A stretch of 64,000 bases of DNA from positions 868,001 to 932,000 of the forward strand of contig NZ_VAHD01000001.1 in the NCBI RefSeq assembly GCF_005876985.1, given 5' to 3'. A program made the translations under genes and the position numbers. The notes beneath the pieces were generated by a model. That model was given only the letters and a program-made list of their open reading frames with translations. It ran no database searches and had not been told where the DNA came from. Of the stretch, positions 34,849 through 43,993 are shown one piece after another (within the stretch, counting starts at the first letter, position 1; each line of letters starts with the position of its first letter). The DNA is from Rhodoferax bucti. GTDB taxonomy: Bacteria > Pseudomonadota > Gammaproteobacteria > Burkholderiales > Burkholderiaceae_C.

Positions 34849-37800
34849 ATGCCGACCAACCGCTTTACCCTGCGTTTTGCCCTTCCTGCGGGCTTGGCTG
34901 CTGCAGTGGTGGCGATGCTCATGACCTCGTTTCTCATCAGCTGGGCCAACGAGCGGCATGCGGTGATGGAGCACCAGAAGGCTGACGCGGTGCTCACGGC
35001 CGAGCACATGGCCCGCGCCACCGAGCGCGGCCTGAAGGGCGCACGCGAGCAAGTGGCTGCCGACCTCGCGGTGGCCTCTACCGACCCGGCGCTGGTGGTA
35101 ATTGCCGTACTGGACCCGCAGGGCAAGGTCGATCTGGCCCAGCGCTTCAGCTGGCGCGGCCAGATGGCCGGTGCCGTGATTCCCGGTTTTGACCAGGGCC
35201 GATTCCAGCGGGCGGTGGCCAGCAACCTGCCTGACGTGGAGGCCTCGATGGAGCAGGCGCGCGTTACCGTCATCACCCATTACAACCTGCCGGTGAGTGA
35301 GCAGGAGCTGCGCAGCACCCAGCGCGGCGCGGTCTATGTGGAATACGACCTCCAGCCCGACTTTGACCGCGTGCTCTGGAATGCGCAGCGCCGCCTGCTG
35401 CCGGAGCTGCTGATTGCCTGTGCCCTGATTTGCGTGGTGTATGTGGTGCTCAAGCGCCGGGTGATACGGCCGATCCGCCAGCTGGAGCTGGCCGCTGCGG
35501 AGTTTGCCGACGGGGGCCATGTGCTGACCCCGGTGCCCGAAACCGGCCCGCGGGAGGTGGAGCGCCTGGCGCAGGGCTTCAACAGCATGATGCAGCGCAT
35601 CACCCTGGCGCAACAAAAAGTGCTGGCCAGCCAGGCGCGCATGGAGGGCATTATTGAAGCCGCCATGGATGCCATCATCACCGTGGACCAGCAGCACCGC
35701 ATCGTGGTGATGAATCGCGCCGCACTCGATTTGTTTGGCTATACCCTGGACGAGGTGCTCGGCCAGTCGGTGGAGACCCTGATTCCGGCGCCCCAACGCA
35801 CCCGCCACGCGCAGGATGTGGAGAAGTTCGTCGCCACCGGCGTCACCCGCCGCACCATGAGCCACCACTCGGTGGTGCGGGGCTTGCGCAAGGATGGCAG
35901 CGAGTTCCCGGCCGAAGCCTCCATTTCGCACCTGGTGGTGGATGGCGAGCACCTGCTCACCGTCATCATGCGTGATGTGACGGATCGCGAGCGGGCGGAG
36001 CAAGCCATTCGCAGCCTCAACGCCAGCCTGGAAAACCAAGTCACCCAGCGCACGGCCAGCCTGGAGGCGGCCTTGCAAAAGCTCTCGGAAGAGCAGCAAA
36101 AGCTCACCCTAGCCCATGCCCAGCAACGCGCGATTTTCGAGATGGCCACGGTGGGCATCGTGCTGCTGGTGGACCGGATCATCGTGCAGTGCAACCGCAA
36201 TCTGGAAGAGCTGTTCGGCTACGAGCCGGGCGGCCTGATCGGCCAGTCGCCCCGCAGCTGGTACCTCGATGACGAGAGCTTCCACAGCATGGGCCGCGAG
36301 CTCGAAGCCATGGAAAAAGGTGGTCTCCTGCAGAAAACCGAAATGCGCATGGTGCGCAAAGACGGCAGCCTCTTCTGGGCCCGCATTTCGGCCCGCATGT
36401 TTGATACGCCGGAGTACGGCAATGCGGTGCTCGGCGTGCTGGAAGACATCAGCCCCGCGCACGAGGCCGCCCAGGCCATTGAGCATGCGCGTGTGCAGGC
36501 CGAGGAGGCCAACCGGGCCAAGAGCAGCTTCCTGGCCAACATGAGCCACGAAATCCGCACGCCCATGAATGCGATCATGGGCATGTCCTACCTGGCCTTG
36601 AAGACCGAGCTGTCCGAGCGGCAGCGGGGTTACCTGAAGAAAATTCAGACGTCCAGCCAGCACCTGCTGGGCATCATCAACGACATCCTCGACTATTCCA
36701 AGATCGAAGCCGGCAAGCTCGACATTGAGCACATCGACTTTGAGCTGGACAAGGTGCTGGAAAACGTGGCCAGCCTGGTGGGCGACAAGGCCGCCTCCAA
36801 GGGGCTGGAGCTGGTGTTCAGCGTGGACTCCAAAGTGCCGCTGCACCTGATTGGCGACCCGCTGCGCCTGGGGCAGATTCTGGTGAATTACACCAACAAC
36901 GCAGTCAAATTTACCGAGCGTGGCGAGATTGATGTGCTGGTCCGGGTGCAGGAAGACACCGAGCACCATGTGACCCTGCACTTCTCGGTGCGCGATACCG
37001 GCATCGGCGTGACAGATGAGCAACTGGAGGTGCTGTTCCAGAGTTTCCAGCAGGCCGATGCTTCGACCACCCGCAAGTTCGGCGGCACCGGCCTGGGGCT
37101 GGCCATCTCGCGGCAACTCGCCCACATGATGGATGGCGAGGTGGGTGTGGAGAGCAAGATCGGCGAGGGCAGCACCTTCTGGTTCACTGCCAAGTTGGAG
37201 AAGAGCAGCGTGACCGGCCGTGCGCGCGTGCTGCGCAGCGAGCTGTATGGCAAGCGCGTGCTGGTGGTGGACGACAACGAAAACGCCCGCCTGCTGCTGC
37301 AATCCATGTTGCAGGACCTGAACCTGCAAGCCGAGTCCACCTCGTCCGGCCCCTCGGCGCTGGACCTCGTGTACAAGGCCGATTACGAAGGCCGGCCGTT
37401 TGAAATTTTGTTTGTCGATTGGCAAATGCCCGGCATGAACGGCGTGGACCTGGCCCGTCGCGTCAAGGTGCTGCCCTTGGCCCAGCAGCCGCTGCTGGTG
37501 CTGGTGACCGGTTATGGCCGCGAGGAAGTGCTCAACAGCGCCGAGGGTGCGGGCATCCCCACGGTGCTGGTCAAGCCGGTGAGCGCGTCCATGCTGTTTG
37601 ATTGCGTGGTGCGCGAACTCAACGGCTCGCAGGGGCAGCTCCCGCCCGAGCCCACCGGCCGCGACCACTCGGCCACCGATGTGTCGCAAATCCGCGGCGC
37701 GCGGGTGCTGCTGGTGGAAGACAACGAGCTGAACCAGGAAGTTGCCACCGAGCTGCTGCGCGGCGCCGGGCTGGTGGTGGAGCTGGCCTGCGATGGCCGC

Positions 37801-38739
37801 GAGGCCTTGGACAAAGTGCAGTCCTCCCACTTTGACCTGGTGCTCATGGACATGCAAATGCCGGTCATGGATGGCCTGACCGCCACCCGCATTCTGCGCA
37901 GCATGCCCGAGTACGCCACGCTGCCGATCGTGGCCATGAAGGCCAATGCCATGCTCGCCGACCGCGAGGCTTGTCTGGCCGCAGGCATGAACGACCACCT
38001 GGCCAAGCCGATCGAGCCGGAAGACCTGTTCGCCAGCCTGCTGCAATGGATTGCCCCCCGCGCCACCCCGCAACCGCCGCCCGAGCCACCCGTGGCTGCG
38101 CCCGTGTCCGCCGAGGCCTTGCCCGTGGTGGCGGGGCTGGATACCGCCACCGGCCTGCGCCGTGTCATGGGGAACCGCACCCTGTATCTCTCGCTGTTGC
38201 GCAAGTTTGTGCAGGGGCAAGGCGAGGTGGTGCCCCACATACGCCGTGCGCTGGCCGTGCGTGACCAGCCCCTTGCCCTGCGCTTGGCGCACACCCTCAA
38301 ATCGGTGGCCGGCAACATCGGCCTCACCCAGGTGCAACTGGCTGCCGAGAGCCTGGAGCTGAGCCTGCGCGGGGTCGATGCCGCAGTGCAAGCCGCCGAA
38401 CTGATTGCGTTGGAAGAGGTGCTGGAGCCCAGTCTGCAAGGCCTGCGGGCAGCACTGCAACCGGCACCCGAGGTAGCGGCTGCGACCGGTGTGGTCTCGC
38501 CGGAGGCGCTGCAGCGTGTGTGCCAGGAGCTGCGTCGCTTGGTGGAGGATGACGACATGGAGGCCATTGAAGTCGCCCGCCGCCACGAACCCCTGCTGCG
38601 CGCCGCCTGCTCGGAGGACTTCGCGCGGCTGGATGCCGCGCTGCAGGTCTTTGACTTTGAGGCGGCAGCAGCCATCATTCAACAGGCCATGGACAACGGC
38701 GCACATGGCCTGCACCAACCGGAGGACTCCCCCCCATGA
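34849..38739 (+). CDS. Hybrid sensor histidine kinase (PAS-PAS-HisKA-HATPase-REC-REC-HPt)
   Basis: 1296-aa membrane-bound hybrid kinase. Order: TM (~10-30), periplasmic domain (~31-185), TM (~188-206), HAMP (~207-262), PAS (~268-385), coiled coil, PAS (~425-545), HisKA with phospho-acceptor H567 in '[11 protein letters not shown]', HATPase ('[13 protein letters not shown]', '[11 protein letters not shown]'), REC1 (~800-925, D857 in '[11 protein letters not shown]'), REC2 (~950-1065, D1001 in '[11 protein letters not shown]') and HPt (H1148 in '[11 protein letters not shown]'). In REC2 the usual switch Thr ('MTANAM') is Lys ('AMKANAM'). Its stop overlaps the HD-GYP gene start (ATGA), which is the likely output. 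Confidence 0.93.
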   Translation: MPTNRFTLRFALPAGLAAAVVAMLMTSFLISWANERHAVMEHQKADAVLTAEHMARATERGLKGAREQVAADLAVASTDPALVVIAVLDPQGKVDLAQRFSWRGQMAGAVIPGFDQGRFQRAVASNLPDVEASMEQARVTVITHYNLPVSEQELRSTQRGAVYVEYDLQPDFDRVLWNAQRRLLPELLIACALICVVYVVLKRRVIRPIRQLELAAAEFADGGHVLTPVPETGPREVERLAQGFNSMMQRITLAQQKVLASQARMEGIIEAAMDAIITVDQQHRIVVMNRAALDLFGYTLDEVLGQSVETLIPAPQRTRHAQDVEKFVATGVTRRTMSHHSVVRGLRKDGSEFPAEASISHLVVDGEHLLTVIMRDVTDRERAEQAIRSLNASLENQVTQRTASLEAALQKLSEEQQKLTLAHAQQRAIFEMATVGIVLLVDRIIVQCNRNLEELFGYEPGGLIGQSPRSWYLDDESFHSMGRELEAMEKGGLLQKTEMRMVRKDGSLFWARISARMFDTPEYGNAVLGVLEDISPAHEAAQAIEHARVQAEEANRAKSSFLANMSHEIRTPMNAIMGMSYLALKTELSERQRGYLKKIQTSSQHLLGIINDILDYSKIEAGKLDIEHIDFELDKVLENVASLVGDKAASKGLELVFSVDSKVPLHLIGDPLRLGQILVNYTNNAVKFTERGEIDVLVRVQEDTEHHVTLHFSVRDTGIGVTDEQLEVLFQSFQQADASTTRKFGGTGLGLAISRQLAHMMDGEVGVESKIGEGSTFWFTAKLEKSSVTGRARVLRSELYGKRVLVVDDNENARLLLQSMLQDLNLQAESTSSGPSALDLVYKADYEGRPFEILFVDWQMPGMNGVDLARRVKVLPLAQQPLLVLVTGYGREEVLNSAEGAGIPTVLVKPVSASMLFDCVVRELNGSQGQLPPEPTGRDHSATDVSQIRGARVLLVEDNELNQEVATELLRGAGLVVELACDGREALDKVQSSHFDLVLMDMQMPVMDGLTATRILRSMPEYATLPIVAMKANAMLADREACLAAGMNDHLAKPIEPEDLFASLLQWIAPRATPQPPPEPPVAAPVSAEALPVVAGLDTATGLRRVMGNRTLYLSLLRKFVQGQGEVVPHIRRALAVRDQPLALRLAHTLKSVAGNIGLTQVQLAAESLELSLRGVDAAVQAAELIALEEVLEPSLQGLRAALQPAPEVAAATGVVSPEALQRVCQELRRLVEDDDMEAIEVARRHEPLLRAACSEDFARLDAALQVFDFEAAAAIIQQAMDNGAHGLHQPEDSPP

Positions 38740-39899
38740 CGGATGACCTCACGAGCTTGCCCCCCCGGCCCACCATTCTGGTGGTGGACGACACGCCGGA
38801 AAACCTGATGCTGATGCAGTCCCTGCTGCGGGACCACTACAAGGTCAAGGGGGCCAACAACGGGGAGCGTGCCCTCAAGATCGCCATGGGCGAGGCACCG
38901 CCGGATTTGATCTTGCTGGACATCATGATGCCGGGCATGGATGGCTACGAAGTCTGCCGCCAGATCAAGGCGGACCCGCATGCCCAGCACATTCCCATCA
39001 TTTTTCTGACCGCCAAGGCCCAGGCGGAGGATGAGGCTTTTGGCCTCTCGCTGGGGGCGGTGGACTACATCACCAAGCCCATCAGCCCGCCCATCGTGTT
39101 GGCCCGGGTGCGCAGCCAGCTGGCGCTCAAAGCCTCTTCAGACTTTTTGCGCGATAAAAACGAATACCTGGAGGTCGAGGTCGTCAAGCGCACCCGCGAG
39201 GTGAGTGCTATCCAGGACGTGACCATTCTGGCCATGGCCTCGCTGGCGGAAACGCGCGACTCGGACACCGGCAACCACATCCGCCGCACCCAACACTACG
39301 TGCGCTCGCTGGCGCGCAAGCTCTCCAGCCACCCCAAGTTCAAGGACTACCTGACGCTGGCCACCATTGCCATGCTCTACAAGTCCGCGCCGCTGCACGA
39401 CATCGGCAAGGTGGGCATTCCGGATCGCATCCTGCTCAAACCCGGCAAGCTCACGCCCGAAGAGTTTGAGATCATGAAAACCCACACCACCCTGGGCCGT
39501 GATGCGATTGCGCACGCCGAAAAAGAGCTGGGTACTGAGGTGGCCTTCCTCACCATGGCCAAAGAAATCGCCTACAGCCACCAGGAGAAATGGGACGGCA
39601 GCGGCTACCCGCAAGGGCTGGCGGGCGATGCCATTCCCATCTCTGCCCGGCTGATGGCGATTGCCGATGTGTACGACGCCCTCATCAGCCGCCGGGTCTA
39701 CAAGGCCGCCATGCCCCATGCGCAGGCGGTAGAGATCATTGCCATGAGCAAAGGCCGCCACTTTGACCCCGACATGGTGGATGCGTTTGTGGACATCCAG
39801 GACCACTTCAACGCCATCGCCTCCACCTACCAGGACAGCAACCAGGACCTGCAGCAAAAGGCGGATTACGCGCAGATTGCCGGTTTGCCCTTCGAGTAA
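38736..39899 (+). CDS. HD-GYP response regulator (c-di-GMP phosphodiesterase, RpfG-like)
   Basis: 387-aa response regulator. REC domain (~12-130: 'LVVDDTPENLMLMQ', phospho-Asp in 'LILLDIMMPGMDGYE', Lys in 'YITKPIS') followed by HD-GYP domain (~165-375: 'HDIGKVGIPDRILLKPG', 'HQEKWDGSGYPQGLAG'). HD and GYP residues are intact, so c-di-GMP hydrolysis is expected. It is translationally coupled to the hybrid kinase and probably links the binding-protein signal to motile/sessile or metabolic switching. Confidence 0.93.
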   Translation: MTDDLTSLPPRPTILVVDDTPENLMLMQSLLRDHYKVKGANNGERALKIAMGEAPPDLILLDIMMPGMDGYEVCRQIKADPHAQHIPIIFLTAKAQAEDEAFGLSLGAVDYITKPISPPIVLARVRSQLALKASSDFLRDKNEYLEVEVVKRTREVSAIQDVTILAMASLAETRDSDTGNHIRRTQHYVRSLARKLSSHPKFKDYLTLATIAMLYKSAPLHDIGKVGIPDRILLKPGKLTPEEFEIMKTHTTLGRDAIAHAEKELGTEVAFLTMAKEIAYSHQEKWDGSGYPQGLAGDAIPISARLMAIADVYDALISRRVYKAAMPHAQAVEIIAMSKGRHFDPDMVDAFVDIQDHFNAIASTYQDSNQDLQQKADYAQIAGLPFE

Positions 39900-39915
39900 A
39901 CGGCCTCAGTGCGCT

Positions 39916-40773
39916 TCAGCCTTGCGGTTTGCCGTCGAAGTCGCTGGCATCGTGGCGCTCGCGTAGCTGCTCGGACGGCTCGCCCGTCACCCGGTTGACC
40001 ATGCGGCCCCGCTTCACGGCCGGGCGGCTGTAGAGCTGGTCTGCCCAGCGCTGCACATGGGTGTACTCGTGCACGCTCAAGAACTCGGCAGCGCCATAGG
40101 CCCAGCCCTTGACCAGCCCGCCGTACCAAGGGAAGACTGCCATGTCGGCAATGGTGTACTCGCTGCCCGCCAGGTATTCGTGGTCGGCCAGGCACCGGTC
40201 CAGCACGTCGAGCTCGCGTTTCACTTCCATGGCGAAGCGGTCAATGGCGTATTCAATTTTGGTGGGTGCATAGGCATAAAAGTGCCCGAAGCCACCGCCC
40301 AGATAAGGCGCGCTGCCCATCTGCCAGAACAGCCAGTTCAGCGTTTCGGTGCGGCCCGCAATGTCTTTGGGCAGGAATGCGCCGAACTTTTCGGCCAGGT
40401 ACAGCAAGATGGAGCCCGACTCGAACACGCGCAGGGGCTCGGGCCCGCTGCGGTCCAGCAGGGCCGGAATCTTGGAGTTGGGGTTCACGTCCACAAAACC
40501 GGAGCCGAACTGGTCGCCGTCCCGGATGTTGATCAGCCACGCGTCGTATTCGGCACCAGTGTGGCCGAGTGCCAGCAGTTCTTCGAGCAGGATAGTCACC
40601 TTCACCCCGTTGGGCGTGCCCAGCGAATACAGCTGCAGCGGGTGCTTGCCCACGGGCAGCGCTTTGTCATGGGTGGGGCCGGCAATGGGCCGGTTGATGC
40701 TGGCGAAGGCGCCGCCATTTTCTTTGTCCCAAGTCCAAACCTTGGGAGGTACATAAGGGGAAGAGTCGGTCAT
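39916..40773 (-). CDS. yghU: Glutathione S-transferase, YghU/YfcG type
   Basis: 285-aa glutathione transferase/disulfide-bond reductase of the Nu class. 'PVGKHPLQLYSLGTPNGVKV' (~41-60) is the N-terminal thioredoxin fold with the Thr-Pro-Asn active-site motif of YghU/YfcG; 'PNSKIPALLDRSG' and 'FESGSILLYLAEKFG' bind glutathione. Helical C-terminal domain 'YTIADMAVFPWYGGLVKGWA' (~216-235). Start chosen at MTDSSPYVPPKVW; an in-frame ATG ten codons upstream is possible. Convergent with the HD-GYP gene. Confidence 0.92.
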   Translation of the reverse strand: MTDSSPYVPPKVWTWDKENGGAFASINRPIAGPTHDKALPVGKHPLQLYSLGTPNGVKVTILLEELLALGHTGAEYDAWLINIRDGDQFGSGFVDVNPNSKIPALLDRSGPEPLRVFESGSILLYLAEKFGAFLPKDIAGRTETLNWLFWQMGSAPYLGGGFGHFYAYAPTKIEYAIDRFAMEVKRELDVLDRCLADHEYLAGSEYTIADMAVFPWYGGLVKGWAYGAAEFLSVHEYTHVQRWADQLYSRPAVKRGRMVNRVTGEPSEQLRERHDASDFDGKPQG

Positions 40774-40873
40774 GTGGCTTACGGGGTAAAGGGGGGTGTT
40801 CAAGCCATGATAGGGACGAAACGCAAAAAATGCCGGCGCAGGGGTGTTTGCCGTGTCTCAGAGACAATGCCGC

Positions 40874-41218
40874 ATGAGCACTTTTCTCCTCCTCGTTTTG
40901 TCTAACGTCTTCATGACGTTTGCCTGGTACGGCCACCTCAAGTTCGGTCACGATTGGCCGCTGTGGCGCGTGATTTTGGTGTCTTGGGGCATCGCCTTTT
41001 TTGAGTACTGCCTGGCAGTGCCCGCCAACCGCTTGGGCTACGGCGTGTTCTCCGGCTTTCAGCTCAAGATCCTGCAAGAAGTGGTGACGCTGAGCGTCTT
41101 CCTCGGCTTTGCGGTGCTGGTGCTGAAAGAGAAGTTCGCGTGGAACTACGTGGCCGCATTTGTGTGCCTGGGGGGCGCCGCATTTTTTGCGTTTGCCTTC
41201 AAGGCGCCGGCAGCGTAA
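40874..41218 (+). CDS. DUF486/DMT-family small membrane protein
   Basis: 114-aa four-helix membrane protein. It begins MSTFLLLVLSNVFMTFAWYG and contains 'GIAFFEYCLAVPANRLGYG', characteristic of DUF486 (a DMT-superfamily half-transporter). Start at ATG 40874; no strong Shine-Dalgarno. It is followed 22 bp later by the DUF4287 gene. Confidence 0.85.
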   Translation: MSTFLLLVLSNVFMTFAWYGHLKFGHDWPLWRVILVSWGIAFFEYCLAVPANRLGYGVFSGFQLKILQEVVTLSVFLGFAVLVLKEKFAWNYVAAFVCLGGAAFFAFAFKAPAA

Positions 41219-41240
41219 AAAGCAGGGCAAGGAGTTTTCC

Positions 41241-41453
41241 ATGACAGCACCCGAGAAAGTCAAAGGCCCCGCGTCCTACTTCCCCTCCATCGAGAAAACC
41301 TACGGCCACCCCATGGCCCACTGGTTTAACTTGGTGAAACAGCAGCAGGGCAAGAAGCACATGGAGATCGTGGCTTGGCTCAAGGCCGAGCACGGCCTGG
41401 GCCACGGCCACGCCAATGCCATCGTGGCGCATTGCCTGGCAGTCGCCCAGTGA
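41241..41453 (+). CDS. DUF4287-domain small protein
   Basis: 70-aa protein: 'PASYFPSIEKTYGHPMAHWF' and 'KKHMEIVAWLKAEHGLGHGH' identify the DUF4287 family, small helical proteins of unknown role. Strong Shine-Dalgarno AAGGAG. The TGA stop overlaps the GTG start of the adenosine deaminase gene (GTGA), so translation of the two is coupled. Confidence 0.85.
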   Translation: MTAPEKVKGPASYFPSIEKTYGHPMAHWFNLVKQQQGKKHMEIVAWLKAEHGLGHGHANAIVAHCLAVAQ

Positions 41454-42463
41454 GCGCGCCCCTTGCACCCGCAGAGGCGGCACGCCTCAAAGCCCTGCCC
41501 AAAGCCGAGGTGCACCTGCACCTGGAGGGCTGCTTTGAAGCTGCGCTGATTGCGCAATGGGCCAAGAGCGAAGGCGTGGCCTTGCCCCGCCCGCAAGAAG
41601 ACTTGTTCAAGTTCTCGGGCCTAGCGGACTTTCTGGGCTTCTTGGATCTGGCCTGCGGCCTGGCCCGCACGCAAGACCGCTTGGTGGAGCTGAGCTACGG
41701 CCTCAGCCAGCGCCTGGCCGCTAACGGCACAGGTTATGCCGACGTCATCTTCAACCCGACCCACTGGCACGCATGGCATGGCCGCCTGGGCCCCATGCTC
41801 GACGCCATCCACGCCGGCTTGAGCGCAGCGGAGCAAGACGGCCTGCCCAACGTGGGGTTGTGCGTCAGCCTACTGCGCACGCAGTCGGCCGACGAGTCCA
41901 TCGATCTAGTGAACACTTTAACGACGCTGCGCCACCCGCGCGTGGTGGCCCTGTCGGTAGACGGCAACGAAGCCGCCGCCGGCCGCACCGGCCCCCGGTT
42001 TGCAGACGCCTTCCGCAAAGCCGCCAACGCCGGCCTGCGCCGCACCGTGCACGCGGGCGAATCCAGCGGCCCCGAAGGCGTGTGGGACGCGGTGGACCTG
42101 CTGGGCGCCGATCGCATCGACCACGGTGTGCGCGCCATCGACGACCCGGCGCTGGTGCAGATGCTGGCGGACCGGCAGATCCCGCTGGGCGTGTGCCCCA
42201 CGTCGAATCTGGTGCTGGGGGTGTATCCGTCGATTGAGGCGCACCCGATTGAGCGCTTGCGGCAGGCGGGTGTGCGTGTCTCGCTCAACACCGACGACCC
42301 GGCGCTGCTGGGCGCGAGTTTGGTGGGGGAGTACGCGCTGTGTCGGCAGGCGTTTGGGTGGACGGATGAAGTGACGCGGGAGGCGGCGCGGACTTCGATT
42401 GAGGCTAGTTTTGCGAACGAGGATGTGAAGGCGGGGTTGTTGGAGAAGCTTCGTCGTTGGTAG
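41450..42463 (+). CDS. add: Adenosine deaminase family protein
   Basis: 337-aa metal-dependent deaminase. Motifs: 'KAEVHLHLEGCF' (metal HxH, ~18-29), 'HAGESSGPEGVWDAVDLLG' (~199-217; catalytic Glu), 'DRIDHGVRAID' (~220-230), 'LGVCPTSNLVLGVY' and 'VSLNTDDPALLG' (~280-291). Adenosine versus adenine specificity cannot be told. It starts with GTG overlapping the DUF4287 stop. The 3' end (last ~40 codons) uses fewer GC3 codons than the rest. Confidence 0.9.
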   Translation: MSAPLAPAEAARLKALPKAEVHLHLEGCFEAALIAQWAKSEGVALPRPQEDLFKFSGLADFLGFLDLACGLARTQDRLVELSYGLSQRLAANGTGYADVIFNPTHWHAWHGRLGPMLDAIHAGLSAAEQDGLPNVGLCVSLLRTQSADESIDLVNTLTTLRHPRVVALSVDGNEAAAGRTGPRFADAFRKAANAGLRRTVHAGESSGPEGVWDAVDLLGADRIDHGVRAIDDPALVQMLADRQIPLGVCPTSNLVLGVYPSIEAHPIERLRQAGVRVSLNTDDPALLGASLVGEYALCRQAFGWTDEVTREAARTSIEASFANEDVKAGLLEKLRRW

Positions 42464-42544
42464 TGGCCATTTAACACTACCTCACCATGCGGGTACGGAG
42501 TGCACCGCAGGCACGTAGACTTCATCCGCATACAGCAATGAAAG

Positions 42545-43843
42545 ATGGGTTTGATGTCTACTCCGAATGAATGTCTCCATGCACAGGCTCTTGAAGCCGA
42601 AATGCAATGGCTTTCCGCCGTCATGGATGCGCGGTTCAAGCAGCATTTTGAACAAGAGGCCGATCAACCGATACCTTCACCCCCGAAAGTGTTGTCGGGT
42701 AGCGCTTTGGCAACTGTTCTCCACCAGTATCAATGTGGGGAATCTGAACGTTTGGTACTTGCACTCGCATTAGCCCCACATTTGCGCCCAGAGCTTCTGG
42801 ATGCGTTCTTCGTTCGCAATCAAAATCTTGATCGTGGATTCACAGAGTTCGGCGGTTCAAAAGGAGTGGCGCATGGTGGGTTTATCCCTACGGGCGAAAC
42901 GGCATCTTTCTTGTTGGCGGGGAACTCTTTAGAAAAACGCTTTGCACTCATGCAGATCTTGGGGCCCAGTCATTCGTTTTGTCAGAACGAAATACTGGCA
43001 TTGGAGTCTTCCCCTTCGGGTGAGCCTGCACTCAGCGGGCGACTGACGCTCAGTTCGGAATGGCTAAGCCGTTTGTGCATGGGAGAGGGGACCAAACCCA
43101 GCTTCAGTAGCGAGTTTCCCGCTCAGCGTGTGAGCACCCCCTTGGCGTGGGAAACATTGGTGCTCGGTGAACATACCTTGAATCAAGTGAGCCAACTGCG
43201 CTTGTGGTTGCAACGTAGTGTTGCGTTGATGCATATGCCGGGATGTCCACCACATCGCGAGCAGGGTCTGCGGGTCTCGCTACATGGACCAGCCGGCGTA
43301 GGTAAGACGTTATCGGCACTTTTGCTTGGTAAGGAGTCCGCAACGGACGTTTACAAACTAGACCTCAAGCTGATTGGTGGGTGGGATGCCGATTGCGCTC
43401 AGCGTGGGCTAGACCGTGTTTTCAAACTGGCAAGTAATCGCCAGTGGATGCTTTTGATAGAGAACGCCGGATTGCTTCAAGACGACGGGGTGACAGCGAC
43501 GCAGGCATCGAATTTTGCTCATCTGCGAATGCATTTGGCGAGCTTTGCAGGCTTGGCTTTGCTGGAGTCGCGCCAGCCCTTCGCGGATGAGTCCGGCCTC
43601 GTGGACATGGCAGTGCGGTTTGGGTTGCCCGACGTTGGGCAGCGCCTTCAACTGTGGAAGATCTACCTTCCAGAAGCCAAAACAGATGCTGATGTGCGGT
43701 TTGAGGACGTCGCTGAACGTTATCCGTTCACCGGTGCGCAAATTGCCAATGCAGTTTTCTGCGCTTTTTTGTACTGTGCACAAAGAGGAGGCGCCACAGT
43801 GTCTGACAGTGATTTGCAGAGGTGCTTGTCGGATGTGGAGTAG
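42545..43843 (+). CDS. Orphan AAA+ protein related to contractile-injection-system ATPase, degenerate active site
   Basis: 432-aa protein. The N-terminal ~230 residues match my knowledge of the ATPase associated with extracellular contractile injection systems (Afp15/PVC15 type): 'LVLALALAPHLRPELLDAFF', 'NLDRGFTEFGGSKGVAHGGF', 'PTGETASFLLAGNSLEKRF', 'GEPALSGRLTLSSEWL', 'FPAQRVSTPLAWETLVLGEH'. The AAA+ core has Walker A 'GPAGVGKT' (248-255), but Walker B reads 'LLIENAG' (E306/N307) where DEAD is expected. The usual 'GETEKN' loop is absent and the sensor-1 Asn is missing. So ATP may bind but hydrolysis is doubtful. G+C is visibly lower than in flanking genes; no sheath, tube or baseplate genes are present. 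Function unknown. Confidence 0.72.
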   Translation: MGLMSTPNECLHAQALEAEMQWLSAVMDARFKQHFEQEADQPIPSPPKVLSGSALATVLHQYQCGESERLVLALALAPHLRPELLDAFFVRNQNLDRGFTEFGGSKGVAHGGFIPTGETASFLLAGNSLEKRFALMQILGPSHSFCQNEILALESSPSGEPALSGRLTLSSEWLSRLCMGEGTKPSFSSEFPAQRVSTPLAWETLVLGEHTLNQVSQLRLWLQRSVALMHMPGCPPHREQGLRVSLHGPAGVGKTLSALLLGKESATDVYKLDLKLIGGWDADCAQRGLDRVFKLASNRQWMLLIENAGLLQDDGVTATQASNFAHLRMHLASFAGLALLESRQPFADESGLVDMAVRFGLPDVGQRLQLWKIYLPEAKTDADVRFEDVAERYPFTGAQIANAVFCAFLYCAQRGGATVSDSDLQRCLSDVE

Positions 43844-43935
43844 GTCGGAATGCGCTCGATAGCAGGCATTCTTGAGTAGCTGCAACGGCTCCCAATTTGC
43901 TCGTCTGGTTGTCGCGCTAAAACGGCATACCTATT

Positions 43936-43975
43936 AAAAAAAGCGCCGCGGGTATAAGTCCCCGCGGCGCTTTTT
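43936..43975. terminator. Bidirectional rho-independent terminator
   Basis: Stem GCGCCGCGGG / CCCGCGGCGC with loop TATAAGTC, preceded by AAAAAAA and followed by TTTTT. It can terminate both the AAA+ gene on the plus strand and the pyrimidine operon on the minus strand. Confidence 0.9.
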
Positions 43976-43993
43976 GGGTGGTTGCTGCGCAAC

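Noticed and set aside
36109..38718. 869-codon open frame on the minus strand
   Set aside because: Antisense of the hybrid kinase gene; same compositional artefact.
43870..43910. Eighth copy of the dispersed repeat ('gagtagctgcaacggctcccaattt')
   Set aside because: Only short pieces match and order is not preserved; too weak to call.
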